Positions 1-8,230 of a DNA stretch of 32,445 nucleotides are shown here, in pieces; the first letter of the stretch is position 1; the number at the start of each line of letters is the position of its first letter. Position numbers and translations under genes: made by a program. The DNA is from an uncultured Lachnospiraceae bacterium (GTDB taxonomy: Bacteria > Bacillota > Clostridia > Lachnospirales > Lachnospiraceae), in contig CAMWLV010000029.1 of NCBI GenBank assembly GCA_947175175.1, positions 1 to 32,445 of the forward strand, written 5' to 3'. The notes under the pieces were generated by a model that saw nothing but the letters and a program-made list of their open reading frames with translations, was not told where the DNA came from and did not search any database.

Positions 1-50
1 GTTAGACCCCGGCCATCAAATCAAGCTGTCCGCTTAACTTAATGACATTG
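1..50. repeat. Left copy of a 50-bp inverted repeat
   Basis: Bases 1-50 are the reverse complement of 32305-32354 with one mismatch (GGCCGGGG against GGCTGGGG on the opposite strand). Similarity stops sharply at base 50. The window begins exactly at the first base of the repeat, which fits a contig broken at a repeated sequence. An insertion-sequence end or a small non-autonomous element is likely, but no transposase is visible. Confidence 0.85.
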
Positions 51-243
51 GTTCACTCCGTTCCAGTAACAGGTAAAAATCCATGCAAAATTTGCTTCGC
101 AAATGGATTTTTACTCACATGCGATACGTTTTCTCACGGACTTAGCAGTAAATGCTAAGTCCTGTATGAACAGTGTCGCAAAAGGACCTTTAAGTTTCTA
201 TTTCAATTAGTCCTTAAAAGTCCTCCTCACTGTGTAAAATGTC
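51..243. other. Intergenic region with stable hairpins downstream of the GH112 gene
   Basis: No gene is seen here. There is a 12-bp stem at 73-84/103-114 whose loop can form a competing smaller stem (ATTTGC-ttc-GCAAAT), and a 10-bp stem at 138-147/153-162 with a 5-nt loop. A weaker pairing, 182-187 with 210-215, is followed on the minus strand by TTTT and could terminate the GH112 transcript. The segment opens with CCAGTAACAG (63-72) and contains GAACAG (169-174), resembling the dispersed motif found at 3.6 kb and 24.3 kb. Confidence 0.5.
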
Positions 244-2397
244 CTATATTTTCTTAATCAATGTATCAAAAGCCTCCAGCTTCACGTTCTCTACACCGTA
301 CTCTGTCTTAACGTTACACTCCTGTGCTGTCTCAGCATTATTGATTACAACTAAAGTCCTGCTCTCCGGATAAAAAGCACACTCCATCTCTGCATTATCT
401 GTCAGATAAAGACCATCAAGCGACTCACCACCGGCATCTAGTATCAGATTCAGCAGCATCTTGGTGTTGGCATTATTCACATTGAAGTCAGACAGGTAGA
501 TACCATATCCTTTTCCAAACGAATTTTTGACTAACAACGGATTGCCATTATGCGCTACCAGTACAGAAGCTCTTCCATCTGTTAAATGACACTTCACACC
601 CTCTAAAACAGACGCACTCTTTGGCACCACTTTGCCCGCTGCTGTCTCGTCCACCTCAAAATCCCACTTTCCATGGCACACTTTGTCAACGGTATCCTTG
701 TCAACACCAAGCACATGTGCCATTCTGAAATAAGTATCATATCCAGCTGCCGCAGAAGGCTCACCAACTCCGATCAGCGTACCGCCCTCATAAACCCATC
801 TTGTCAGACGCTCAATCACAGCCTCGTCCTTCCACGCATCACCGCCGCTCCACGCACTTCCCGCCATACCTGCGTTGATCACGACATCCACATTTTCCAA
901 AGCCCCATTCTTCACGTCCTCAAAGCTGATAAAGCTTACCTCCAGCGGAAGCCCGCTGAGTGCCTCGTTGATATGTATCAGATCATGCATATATGTCTCA
1001 TGAAAATGACCGGACAGCGACCAGGAGCGCATACTGCCCCAGAAATGCAGTACTGCAGCCCTTGTCTTGCAGTTGTAAGGTTTTCCTGCATGATGAAGCT
1101 CCTTTAACGACCGGAACTCATCGGAAATCTTGGCAATATACTCCACAAAATCCGGAAAATCCTCAACCAGATGCAGATACCCGCCAAGCCCGATGCGGTC
1201 AATCGGACAACGGAGCAGCGCACGTCTCACACTATTCCAGTACTTCTTCGCATCCAGGGTAGGATTACCGCCCTTCATAAACGTAGGCGCTCCGCCAAGT
1301 CCCACCGGAAACAGGTATGGATGCAGCCTGAGCTCGTGTGTTCCAACATCGACACCAGAACAAAGCCTTGCCTCATAGCCAGAGAACACACATTTAATCA
1401 GACCATCAAAGCCAAATTCCTTAAATGTAGGCTTGTATGGCTCGATGCCAACCCAGCTGTCATCATAGAATACATAAGCCTTTTTCCCGTATTTGTGAAC
1501 AATATCAATCAGCTGCTTACCAAAATCGATCACAAAACGGTTTACAAAATCAATCCAGTCTTTCTTTTTCTGATCACAAGGCATGTGCGTCACATGAAGC
1601 TTTCCCTGATTGACAAAATCCTCTGCCGTCATACAGTACCCATACTTGGCTGCAAAATCATCCAGCATTTTGGGACTGACAGTAAAATCATAAGAAGCCC
1701 AGTCAGAATAAAGCTGTCTGTTGCGTTCACTGCTTCCCCAGATCCACACGAAATTATAGAACATGGAAGTAAAACGCACAACCGTCGTGTCCGGGTGTGT
1801 CTCACACCAGTTTGTCATCCAGTCAAGCATGTACGCCTGTGTCTCGGGATACACTGGGTCGATCTGCATTAAGTGTTCTTTATCCCAATTGTTCGTAGTA
1901 TGGTTATACATGGAAATCTCTTCCCAGATACGATATGCCAGAAAGCTCACTGTATAATTATGCCATGGAGCGATACCTTCCAATATGACAATCTGCTTCT
2001 CCTGATCATAACTCCACTTTGATGCATCAACCAGCGTATCTGTCGTCCTGTCATAAACCTGCCAATATTTCATTGACTCCGCACTGTCATTGACCTTGAA
2101 CTGTTCCGCAAAGAAATCTTCCATCAACGCGATTGAAAGGCACTCACTGTCCGCCGTCACCGGACACGTCATCAAAAAGGTCTGCTGCAGCTTATCCTGA
2201 TTCTTCTTTGCCCATTCATTATGATCCCTGATGATGCAAATTGTTGAATAAATACCATAGCCTGCCTTTGTGATCTCGTCAGAGAGCACCGTTCCGTCAC
2301 TGTCGCGTATCACGTCCGCACCCCATTTGTCCGCAAGCTGTAATGTCAATTTCTCATACCCCGCCTCGCCCGGCAGCGTAAAACTTCCTTTTTTCAT
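244..2397 (-). CDS. GH112 beta-galactoside phosphorylase (galacto/lacto-N-biose or galactosyl-rhamnose type)
   Basis: A 717-residue cytoplasmic enzyme without signal peptide, of normal length for glycoside hydrolase family 112. The family cleaves a beta-galactoside with inorganic phosphate to give alpha-galactose 1-phosphate. Family landmarks are MYNH (163-166), RFTSMFYNFVWIWG (208-221) and YDDSW (311-315). The Asp pair at 312-313 matches by position the general acid Asp313 described for the Bifidobacterium longum enzyme. Start ATG at 2397 follows AAGGGGG. Family members act on galacto-N-biose, lacto-N-biose or D-galactosyl-1,4-L-rhamnose. The neighbouring GH105 gene and YtcQ-type importer favour a pectin-derived galactosyl-rhamnose substrate, but that is inferred from context and a host-glycan substrate remains possible. 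It is the last gene of the leftward glycan cluster. Confidence 0.88.
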   Translation of the reverse strand: MKKGSFTLPGEAGYEKLTLQLADKWGADVIRDSDGTVLSDEITKAGYGIYSTICIIRDHNEWAKKNQDKLQQTFLMTCPVTADSECLSIALMEDFFAEQFKVNDSAESMKYWQVYDRTTDTLVDASKWSYDQEKQIVILEGIAPWHNYTVSFLAYRIWEEISMYNHTTNNWDKEHLMQIDPVYPETQAYMLDWMTNWCETHPDTTVVRFTSMFYNFVWIWGSSERNRQLYSDWASYDFTVSPKMLDDFAAKYGYCMTAEDFVNQGKLHVTHMPCDQKKKDWIDFVNRFVIDFGKQLIDIVHKYGKKAYVFYDDSWVGIEPYKPTFKEFGFDGLIKCVFSGYEARLCSGVDVGTHELRLHPYLFPVGLGGAPTFMKGGNPTLDAKKYWNSVRRALLRCPIDRIGLGGYLHLVEDFPDFVEYIAKISDEFRSLKELHHAGKPYNCKTRAAVLHFWGSMRSWSLSGHFHETYMHDLIHINEALSGLPLEVSFISFEDVKNGALENVDVVINAGMAGSAWSGGDAWKDEAVIERLTRWVYEGGTLIGVGEPSAAAGYDTYFRMAHVLGVDKDTVDKVCHGKWDFEVDETAAGKVVPKSASVLEGVKCHLTDGRASVLVAHNGNPLLVKNSFGKGYGIYLSDFNVNNANTKMLLNLILDAGGESLDGLYLTDNAEMECAFYPESRTLVVINNAETAQECNVKTEYGVENVKLEAFDTLIKKI

Positions 2398-2412
2398 TTA
2401 TTATACCCCCTT

Positions 2413-2478
2413 GCGTGCCCTGGCACGCATACCAATCAATAGTTTGAAAGTGACCTTCCTTCAAACTTCTTTCAAACT
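2413..2478. other. Intercistronic hairpins between the GH105 and GH112 genes
   Basis: The 107-bp gap has a compact hairpin at 2413-2428 (GCGTGCC/GGCACGC) and a longer inverted repeat, AGTTTGAAAG at 2441-2450 with CTTTCAAACT at 2469-2478. There is no clear U-tract on the minus strand, so they look more like mRNA-processing or stability structures than a full terminator. An operator role is also possible. Confidence 0.45.
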
Positions 2479-2504
2479 TGCCTCCTTAATGAAGCAACCT
2501 GTTC

Positions 2505-3557
2505 CTACAAAGCCCCATCTTTCTGAAGTTCATCAGATACCAGAACTTTGTCAAAGAATGCGAGTGCAAGTCCCTGTCCCCAGCCCTGAATCCAATCCCG
2601 GGAAATATTGCGGTAACCGTCCGCATCGTTCATTACTGCTGTTCCTCCTGATACATTCAGTACTCTGCCGTCTGAATTGACATTGGCAAGCATTCCTTTG
2701 ATTGACTTGTTGATATATTTTGAGTGCAAAGGATTTGCCCTCGAAACCATTGCTGCCGCAATCCCCGCGGAAGCTGAAATCTCCTCGTAAGAACTCTCGT
2801 CATCCAAGATCGTTCTCCATAAACCATCCTCTGTCTGAAGCAGCTTGATCGCGGACAACTGCTCATTTAAAGAGCCCGCCACATCCATATACTTCGGATA
2901 AAGATAACACTTTGGAAGAATATCTCCCACCTGTGACATGGTAAACGCAGCCCAGGCATTGGCACGTCCCCAGTAAAATCCAGACATGTGGTCTTTGTTA
3001 ATATTGTTATAACCATGATAGTACAAACCTGTATCTGGATCCTGCAGATATTTGATATGCCAATAGTACTGATTCAGAGCATCTTCAATAATCTCCTCGT
3101 CCCCAAGCTCCACGCCAACTCTCAGCAGGAGGAATGCTGCCATGAAAAGAGTATCCGCCCAGCACTGCTCTGGAAAATCATTGTCAGCAGAAACTGTATG
3201 CTGCAGGACATGATCGCCAAACCGCAGCGCCTCCTTTCTGATGTAATTAATCTTGCTCATCACGATATCCCAGTACTTCTGGTCGTCTGTCGCCTTATAT
3301 AGCGTGATCAGGCAGTGCCCCATGGCACAGGCGTTGACAGTCCATACTTTTGGCAGTCCCAAATCGATCAACTCATCCACTCTGTCTTTCAAGAGTTTCA
3401 GATATTCCTCATTACCTGTCTTTTCATAGGCATCGGCAATGCCAAAATACGCCACCCCGCACGGCCAGTCCCATGTCAGATCCATTTTCATCGTCCGTTT
3501 TACAATTTTGTCGATCACCTCCAGAATCTCCTGTTTGTCATACTCTAGTTTCAACAT
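2505..3557 (-). CDS. GH105 unsaturated rhamnogalacturonyl hydrolase (YteR-like)
   Basis: A 350-residue protein without signal peptide, resembling family GH105/GH88 (Bacillus subtilis YteR is about 370 residues). Such enzymes hydrate the double bond of unsaturated galacturonyl residues at the non-reducing end of lyase products, freeing oligosaccharides that begin with rhamnose. The sequence has the alpha/alpha-barrel character of the family, with CWADTLFMAA around 132-141; Asp135 is the likely catalytic acid by analogy with YteR Asp143. FYWGRANAW matches the conserved WGRGN-type segment. Start ATG 3557 has a strong AAGGAGGGG site. It lies upstream of the GH112 gene in the same direction. Action on unsaturated glucuronyl substrates cannot be excluded from sequence alone. 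Confidence 0.87.
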   Translation of the reverse strand: MLKLEYDKQEILEVIDKIVKRTMKMDLTWDWPCGVAYFGIADAYEKTGNEEYLKLLKDRVDELIDLGLPKVWTVNACAMGHCLITLYKATDDQKYWDIVMSKINYIRKEALRFGDHVLQHTVSADNDFPEQCWADTLFMAAFLLLRVGVELGDEEIIEDALNQYYWHIKYLQDPDTGLYYHGYNNINKDHMSGFYWGRANAWAAFTMSQVGDILPKCYLYPKYMDVAGSLNEQLSAIKLLQTEDGLWRTILDDESSYEEISASAGIAAAMVSRANPLHSKYINKSIKGMLANVNSDGRVLNVSGGTAVMNDADGYRNISRDWIQGWGQGLALAFFDKVLVSDELQKDGAL

Positions 3558-3950
3558 TGTAACCCCTCCTTGATTGTTATTTTATCATACTTTAACATAT
3601 ATAATCGTTTTCTGCACGAATTGTATGCCCATATTCATGAACAGTTGTTACTGTTCACACCCCTGTCTGATTTTCATACAATTCTACACATTGTTAGTGT
3701 GAACAGCAACATTTTTGCACACAAATTGGTAAAAGGCATCAATTTGGCGCACGATTCGCACTACTTTTGCCGATGTCTGAACAGTAACGAACAGTTAATA
3801 TGATGCAGACCAGTTGAGAACTTTCGGAAACTCTCTGTATATACTATCTTTTCATCAGAGCACTTCCGAGAATACTCACTTTACTTTATATCTTTAACGC
3901 CTGTTCATACTGATCATAGTGTCAATCGCTGAAATAGTATTTTGAAAACA
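3558..3950. other. Intergenic region with a dispersed inverted repeat
   Basis: No convincing gene. The region upstream of the GH105 gene contains GTTACTGTTCACAC (3647-3660) and GTGTGAACAGCAAC (3697-3710), a 14-bp inverted repeat with one mismatch and a 36-nt loop. Further copies of the core follow at about 3779-3797 (GAACAGTAAC then GAACAGTTA). The core is the same motif family as at 24281-24432 and 32289-32298. The GH105/GH112 promoter should lie at the left end of this stretch, but I cannot fix its -35 and -10 boxes with confidence. Confidence 0.5.
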
Positions 3951-3972
3951 GCCCCCAACAAAAGCTGGGGGC
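3951..3972 (-). terminator. Intrinsic terminator after the importer operon
   Basis: A GCCCCCA stem pairs with TGGGGGC around an 8-nt loop, and on the minus strand the hairpin is followed by TGTTTTC. It lies about 60 bp beyond the stop of the lipoprotein gene at 4033, separating the importer transcript from the GH105/GH112 genes. Confidence 0.85.
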
Positions 3973-4032
3973 CACTATTCAATCTGATCAACCTGTAACA
4001 GTTCCAATCATTTAGTCAAAAAGCGTAGCTTT

Positions 4033-5787
4033 TTACTGAAGCTTTGTAGACTGTCCTGCCTCGTAAGCTTCCTTTCTCTCATCAACGATTTCCTGATATC
4101 CTGCATTTGCATACTTCTGAGCTAACTCATCATACAATGCATCAAACTCGTCCGGTTTACACATTGTCAGCTGGTCTCTGTACTCTGTATAAAGCTCAAG
4201 CAGGGAATTCTGATATTCTCCTACGGAATCCAGTACCACTGCGAAGTTGCAATCGCTGACTGCACGTCCCTTTTTCGCCAGTTCTACCTTTCTGTAATAG
4301 TTGTCGATCAACTCCTGCGTAACGTCATCTGGCAGATTCTTCGGTGAGCTTGCTGCGATGATTTCCTCGATCGTACCAGCATTTCTGGCTTCAATGGTTA
4401 CGCACCAGTAATCCTTGGAGTTGTTGAAGCCCTGCTTGCAGTCGCCGTTGTAATCAGCCACTGGAACGGGAAGTCCGTCATCACCCATATTGTAGTTCTC
4501 ACCCTCGATACCCCACTGCATCGTGAAGAGGTTCTCCTCCTGCGTCATCCACTCCATGTACATCCATGCTGCCTTGATCTCATCCTCAGATGCCTGTGAT
4601 GAGAAACCGATCATCATACCAAACGGATTGTCCGCACGATATGCTGACACTGTACCGCCATCCGGATCATCGATTGCGGCCTGAAGCTGAACTCCAATAT
4701 GCGCGTCAGGATTCTGCTCAAAGAGCGCTGTCAGGAAATCTACATCAGCGGAAATATATCCTGCAAACTGGAAAATCTGTCCGCTTACGAAAGATGCCTT
4801 CTCCGTCTCAAGATCCGTTACATAATACTCAGGATTCAGGAAACCTAACTGATACTTCTCATTCTCTCTTCTGATATATTCCCTGTTTGCATCATCACCG
4901 AGCGCCGGAATCGCATAGTCGCCATAGCATGCCCAGTTCTCCTCATCGAGTGGGAAACTTCTGAATGCATAGTTTTGGTCAACACCCGCACCTGACACCA
5001 TATGACCTCCGAGTGGATGCTCGCAGAGTCCCTCGTCAATCAGTTTCTGATACATCGCCTTCTGTTCTTCCCATGTCTCTGGATAAGCGTCATATCCGAT
5101 CTGATCCATCCAGTCCTTGCGGTAGAAAGTTACATATGTATAAGCTGTGTCATAGTAAGGTCTCTCAGCCAGTGCAAAATACGTATCTCCGTTCATCTCT
5201 GTATACCCAAGCTGATTCAGGTCAACCATTCTCTGATAATATGTAGGCGCTACCTTTGCAAACTCATTAAGATCATAGGTTGTCAGATATCCGTCTGCCG
5301 CCCACTGCGCCTGCTTCGGATAGTCATACTCCATCAGGATAGTGGGAAGATCCTCCGCTGCGGCCAGCAGTGAGTATGATGTAAGAACGTCTGTACGAGT
5401 GATTGGTACAAACTCCACTGTGATGTTGTACTTGTCTCCAAAATTCTCCTGTACCCATTTCGTCCAGTAGTTGTCACTTACGTTGGGAACACCCTCTGCC
5501 CCTCTGTCATATACCGGAATCTTAAGGGTAACGTTGTCTGCAAATGCCTCCCAGCTGTCAACTCCTGTCGCGCCAGAAGTATCTGCCTGAGCTGTACCCG
5601 CATTATCTGTCGATGCTGTACTGCTGTTGTCTGTCGATGCCGCACTGCTGTTGTCTGTTGATGCTGCGTTGTCTGCAGATGCACTGGTATCGTCATTCGA
5701 ACCGCCACCGCAGCCTGTCAGTGTGCCCATTGCCATTACACCTGTTAATGCCAATGCCATCGCTCTCTTAAAAGCCTTCTTGTTCAT
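4033..5787 (-). CDS. Sugar ABC transporter substrate-binding lipoprotein (LplA/YtcQ-like)
   Basis: A 584-residue extracellular solute-binding protein. The N-terminus has basic residues, a hydrophobic stretch and a lipobox, LTGC, placing the lipidated cysteine at residue 26. A Ser/Thr/Asp/Asn/Ala-rich linker follows, containing repeated ASTDNSS units encoded by roughly 24-bp DNA repeats near 5600-5670. The rest is a long type of binding domain (over 500 residues) typical of importers paired with LplB/LplC-like permeases, whose ligands are often complex oligosaccharides. Start ATG 5787 has AAGGAGG seven bases upstream. It is the third gene of an operon with both permeases; no ATPase is encoded nearby, so a shared MsmX-type ATPase is expected. 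The ligand is inferred from the glycoside enzymes downstream. Confidence 0.9.
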   Translation of the reverse strand: MNKKAFKRAMALALTGVMAMGTLTGCGGGSNDDTSASADNAASTDNSSAASTDNSSTASTDNAGTAQADTSGATGVDSWEAFADNVTLKIPVYDRGAEGVPNVSDNYWTKWVQENFGDKYNITVEFVPITRTDVLTSYSLLAAAEDLPTILMEYDYPKQAQWAADGYLTTYDLNEFAKVAPTYYQRMVDLNQLGYTEMNGDTYFALAERPYYDTAYTYVTFYRKDWMDQIGYDAYPETWEEQKAMYQKLIDEGLCEHPLGGHMVSGAGVDQNYAFRSFPLDEENWACYGDYAIPALGDDANREYIRRENEKYQLGFLNPEYYVTDLETEKASFVSGQIFQFAGYISADVDFLTALFEQNPDAHIGVQLQAAIDDPDGGTVSAYRADNPFGMMIGFSSQASEDEIKAAWMYMEWMTQEENLFTMQWGIEGENYNMGDDGLPVPVADYNGDCKQGFNNSKDYWCVTIEARNAGTIEEIIAASSPKNLPDDVTQELIDNYYRKVELAKKGRAVSDCNFAVVLDSVGEYQNSLLELYTEYRDQLTMCKPDEFDALYDELAQKYANAGYQEIVDERKEAYEAGQSTKLQ

Positions 5788-5810
5788 AATGAATCCTCCT
5801 TGTTTTCCGA

Positions 5811-5851
5811 AGGAAAATGCGAACTGCTATCAGTGAGCAGAGGATTTTCCT
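5811..5851 (-). other. Intercistronic stem-loop before the binding-protein gene
   Basis: AGGAAAAT (5811-5818) pairs with ATTTTCCT (5844-5851), with an inner stem CTGCT (5824-5828)/AGCAG (5836-5840). It stands between the permease stop and the lipoprotein start, without a U-run. A role in mRNA cleavage or stability that raises binding-protein expression over the permeases is plausible, as for other importer operons; this is inference. Confidence 0.5.
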
Positions 5852-5901
5852 CCTTTAAAATTTTATAGTATAACCCGCCTATCGGGAACACTACCATCTC
5901 A

Positions 5902-6828
5902 TTAGCCTTTTACTGCACCAACCATCGTTCCCTTTACAAAATACTTCTGTACAAACGGATAGACACAGATGATTGGTATTGTCACAAACATGATACATGC
6001 CGCCTGTAATACCTCTGGCGTACTTGTCACTGCTGCACCTTCGGAAAGTGTTGCAGTCTGTGCATCGGAAGCCGATGATACAAGCTGTGACAACTTATAT
6101 TGGATCATTTTCAAATTCTCAGAGCGGATATAGTACTTGTTGTCCGCGTAGGCATTCCAACGTCCTACTGCATAGAACAGGGAAAGCGTTGCCAAGATTG
6201 GCTTTGACAGCGGCAGCACGATCTTCCACAAGATTTGGAAATTGGTGGCGCCATCAAGGAAAGCGGATTCCTCCAGGCTGTCTGGTATCGATGACTGCAG
6301 GTTCGTCTTCATGATCAGCATATTGTAAGGCGAATAAATCAGCGGAAGGATCAGTACCCACATCGTATCAAGTACATGCAAATCCTTGAATAACAGGTAA
6401 GAAGGAATCAGACCTGCGCTGAAATACATCGGGAACATCAGGATAAAGGTGAAAAATGTCCTTCCCTTTAACCGCTTCTTGGAGAGCGGATACGCCGCAC
6501 AGGTACAGACAAGCATACCTAGTATCGTAAAAATCAGTGTGACGTAAATACTGTATATCATACTTGACACCATGCTTCCGTCCTTGAAGATGGACACATA
6601 CGCATCAAAGTTAATCCCTTTCGGAATAAAAGAAACCTGTTTTGCGATAACATAGGAGTTGCCTGATATCGACTTTGCCAACAGATGAATGAAGGGCAGC
6701 ACACAGGTTGCACACAATAGCACCAGTATGACCATAATCACGACATCACTGACCCTGAACTTGTTGATCGCTCTGTTTCCGTCACTGTTTACCTCCGCAC
6801 CGCGGACGACTTCTTCTTTTTTTGCCAT
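5902..6828 (-). CDS. Carbohydrate ABC transporter permease (LplC/YtcP-like)
   Basis: A 308-residue inner-membrane permease of the binding-protein-dependent type. Six hydrophobic segments are spaced as expected. The cytoplasmic coupling loop is visible as EESAFLDGATNFQILWKIVL, matching the EAA-x(3)-G-x(9)-I-x-LP consensus. The C-terminus ends VKYFVKGTMVGAVKG-like (QKYFVKGTMVGAVKG), characteristic of the LplC/YtcP subgroup. Start ATG 6828 follows GGAGGGG. Only 12 bases separate it from the upstream permease, so the two are co-transcribed and should form a heterodimeric channel for the lipoprotein at 4033-5787. Confidence 0.9.
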   Translation of the reverse strand: MAKKEEVVRGAEVNSDGNRAINKFRVSDVVIMVILVLLCATCVLPFIHLLAKSISGNSYVIAKQVSFIPKGINFDAYVSIFKDGSMVSSMIYSIYVTLIFTILGMLVCTCAAYPLSKKRLKGRTFFTFILMFPMYFSAGLIPSYLLFKDLHVLDTMWVLILPLIYSPYNMLIMKTNLQSSIPDSLEESAFLDGATNFQILWKIVLPLSKPILATLSLFYAVGRWNAYADNKYYIRSENLKMIQYKLSQLVSSASDAQTATLSEGAAVTSTPEVLQAACIMFVTIPIICVYPFVQKYFVKGTMVGAVKG

Positions 6829-6840
6829 AATACACCCCTC

Positions 6841-7791
6841 CTATAACAAGCCTTCTTCGCCAAGTTTCTTCGCGAACCAGTCAGATAACAATACCAGCGC
6901 CAGACCGACGATAGACTGGAACAGACCAACCGCGGTCGACATACTGAATTTATTTCCCTGAAGACCTTTTTCATATATGTAGATTGCCAGCTGATACTGG
7001 AAATCCTTTACCTGCGAGTTCCCGAACTGATCGAGTCGTTCAAAGTTACTTCCCATCACACGGCCAAGGTTCATGATCAACAGTGTCACGATGGTGCTCT
7101 TGATGCCTGGCAGCGTAATGTGCAGCATCCTCTGCCAGCGGTTTGCCCCGTCAATCATCGCAGCCTCATACAAGTCACCACTGATGCCTGTAATCGCGGC
7201 GAGATAGATGATCGTGCCCCAGCCCATTCCCTGCCAGACACCAATCAGCAGATAGGTAACTGCCCAGTGCCACTTCTCCGTCAGAAATGGGATGCCCTCC
7301 TGAATCAGTCCTGCATTCATCAGAAAGATGTTGACAAGACCTGTCGAAGGACGAAACATAGTGTACGCCACGCTTCCGATGATTACCCATGATAGGAAAT
7401 GCGGCAGATACAAGATCGTCTGCGTCACTTTCTTAAACTTCGGATAGCGGAGTTCATTCAGCATCAGCGCCAGAATGATCGGCATTGGAAATCCAACCAC
7501 CAGATCCAGCAGGTTGAATACAATCGAACTCTTGAGCGATCGATGAAAATCTGCGTCCTTAAACACTTTGACAATCGTTTCCATGCCAACCCATTTACTG
7601 CCTGCATATCCTTTTGCTGGCTTATAATCCATAAAGATCATCCGCATGCCGGGATAGGACGCATAGTTGAAGAGAATCACCATTAAAATAGGAAACAACA
7701 ACATCAGATAGAGCTGCCAGTCTCTCTTGAAGCTGTTTTTCCAGGTAGTATGCACGACAACCTCTTTGTTGTCGCTTTTTGTTTTACCCAT
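6841..7791 (-). CDS. Carbohydrate ABC transporter permease (LplB/YteP-like)
   Basis: The membrane partner of the next permease: about 316 residues with six hydrophobic spans and the coupling-loop segment YEAAMIDGANRWQRMLHITL. I place the start at ATG 7791 (MGKTKSD...), which has a GGGGG run upstream. The reading frame stays open to a TTG at 7884, but that extension is charged, lacks a ribosome-binding site and is not family-like. It is the first gene of the leftward importer operon and is divergent from the AraC-type gene at 8231. The overall set (two permeases, long lipoprotein, no ATPase) resembles the B. subtilis YteP-YtcP-YtcQ rhamnogalacturonan importer. Confidence 0.88.
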   Translation of the reverse strand: MGKTKSDNKEVVVHTTWKNSFKRDWQLYLMLLFPILMVILFNYASYPGMRMIFMDYKPAKGYAGSKWVGMETIVKVFKDADFHRSLKSSIVFNLLDLVVGFPMPIILALMLNELRYPKFKKVTQTILYLPHFLSWVIIGSVAYTMFRPSTGLVNIFLMNAGLIQEGIPFLTEKWHWAVTYLLIGVWQGMGWGTIIYLAAITGISGDLYEAAMIDGANRWQRMLHITLPGIKSTIVTLLIMNLGRVMGSNFERLDQFGNSQVKDFQYQLAIYIYEKGLQGNKFSMSTAVGLFQSIVGLALVLLSDWFAKKLGEEGLL

Positions 7792-8230
7792 ATCAAAACC
7801 CCCATTCCTGTTCTGATTATCCAAAAACTGCCGCATATGAATCTTTGGCAATCTTGAGTGTTTCCGTGGTGTTTTGCCAGCCAAACGATGCTTTCGTTAT
7901 TTTGTATAATCAATCATTAGTTATGTTTCTATTTTCGTGCATTTTATCTTTTATTTCTAGCGAAAAGAAAATAAAAACTATGCAATTCCAACCATTTATG
8001 TTATAATCTCTATAAACACAGATTGACGAAATGCATAGTATTTAAGGCTTTTACTTTTTTCCGTTATACATTTTGACTAGGTTTGTCCCGATTTTACGGA
8101 CAGAAACGTCTGGTATGATTTTCTAAGATTGGTTATTTTTGGTTTTTATGGACATAAAGTCTATCTAAAATGTTTCATAGATTATGCAAAAATAACCATT
8201 ATACATAAGAATGATGGAGGTAATAATAAT
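7792..8230. promoter_or_regulatory. Divergent control region between the importer operon and the AraC-type gene
   Basis: An AT-rich region of about 440 bp without a gene. It holds a plus-strand TATAAT at 8002-8007 with no good -35 box. Two inverted repeats stand out. ACTATGCA (7977-7984) pairs with TGCATAGT (8032-8039), and GGTTATTTTTG (8131-8141) pairs perfectly with CAAAAATAACC (8187-8197) in the leader of the regulator gene. These are candidate binding sites for the AraC-type protein or leader structures. No catabolite-response element was recognised. Confidence 0.5.

Noticed and set aside
1171-1872. A 233-codon open frame on the plus strand
   Set aside because: It lies wholly antisense to the well-supported GH112 gene, has no ribosome-binding site and no recognisable family.
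8129-8230. Upstream in-frame extension of the AraC-type gene
   Set aside because: No ribosome-binding site at 8129, and the added residues are atypical; ATG 8231 has a strong GGAGG.
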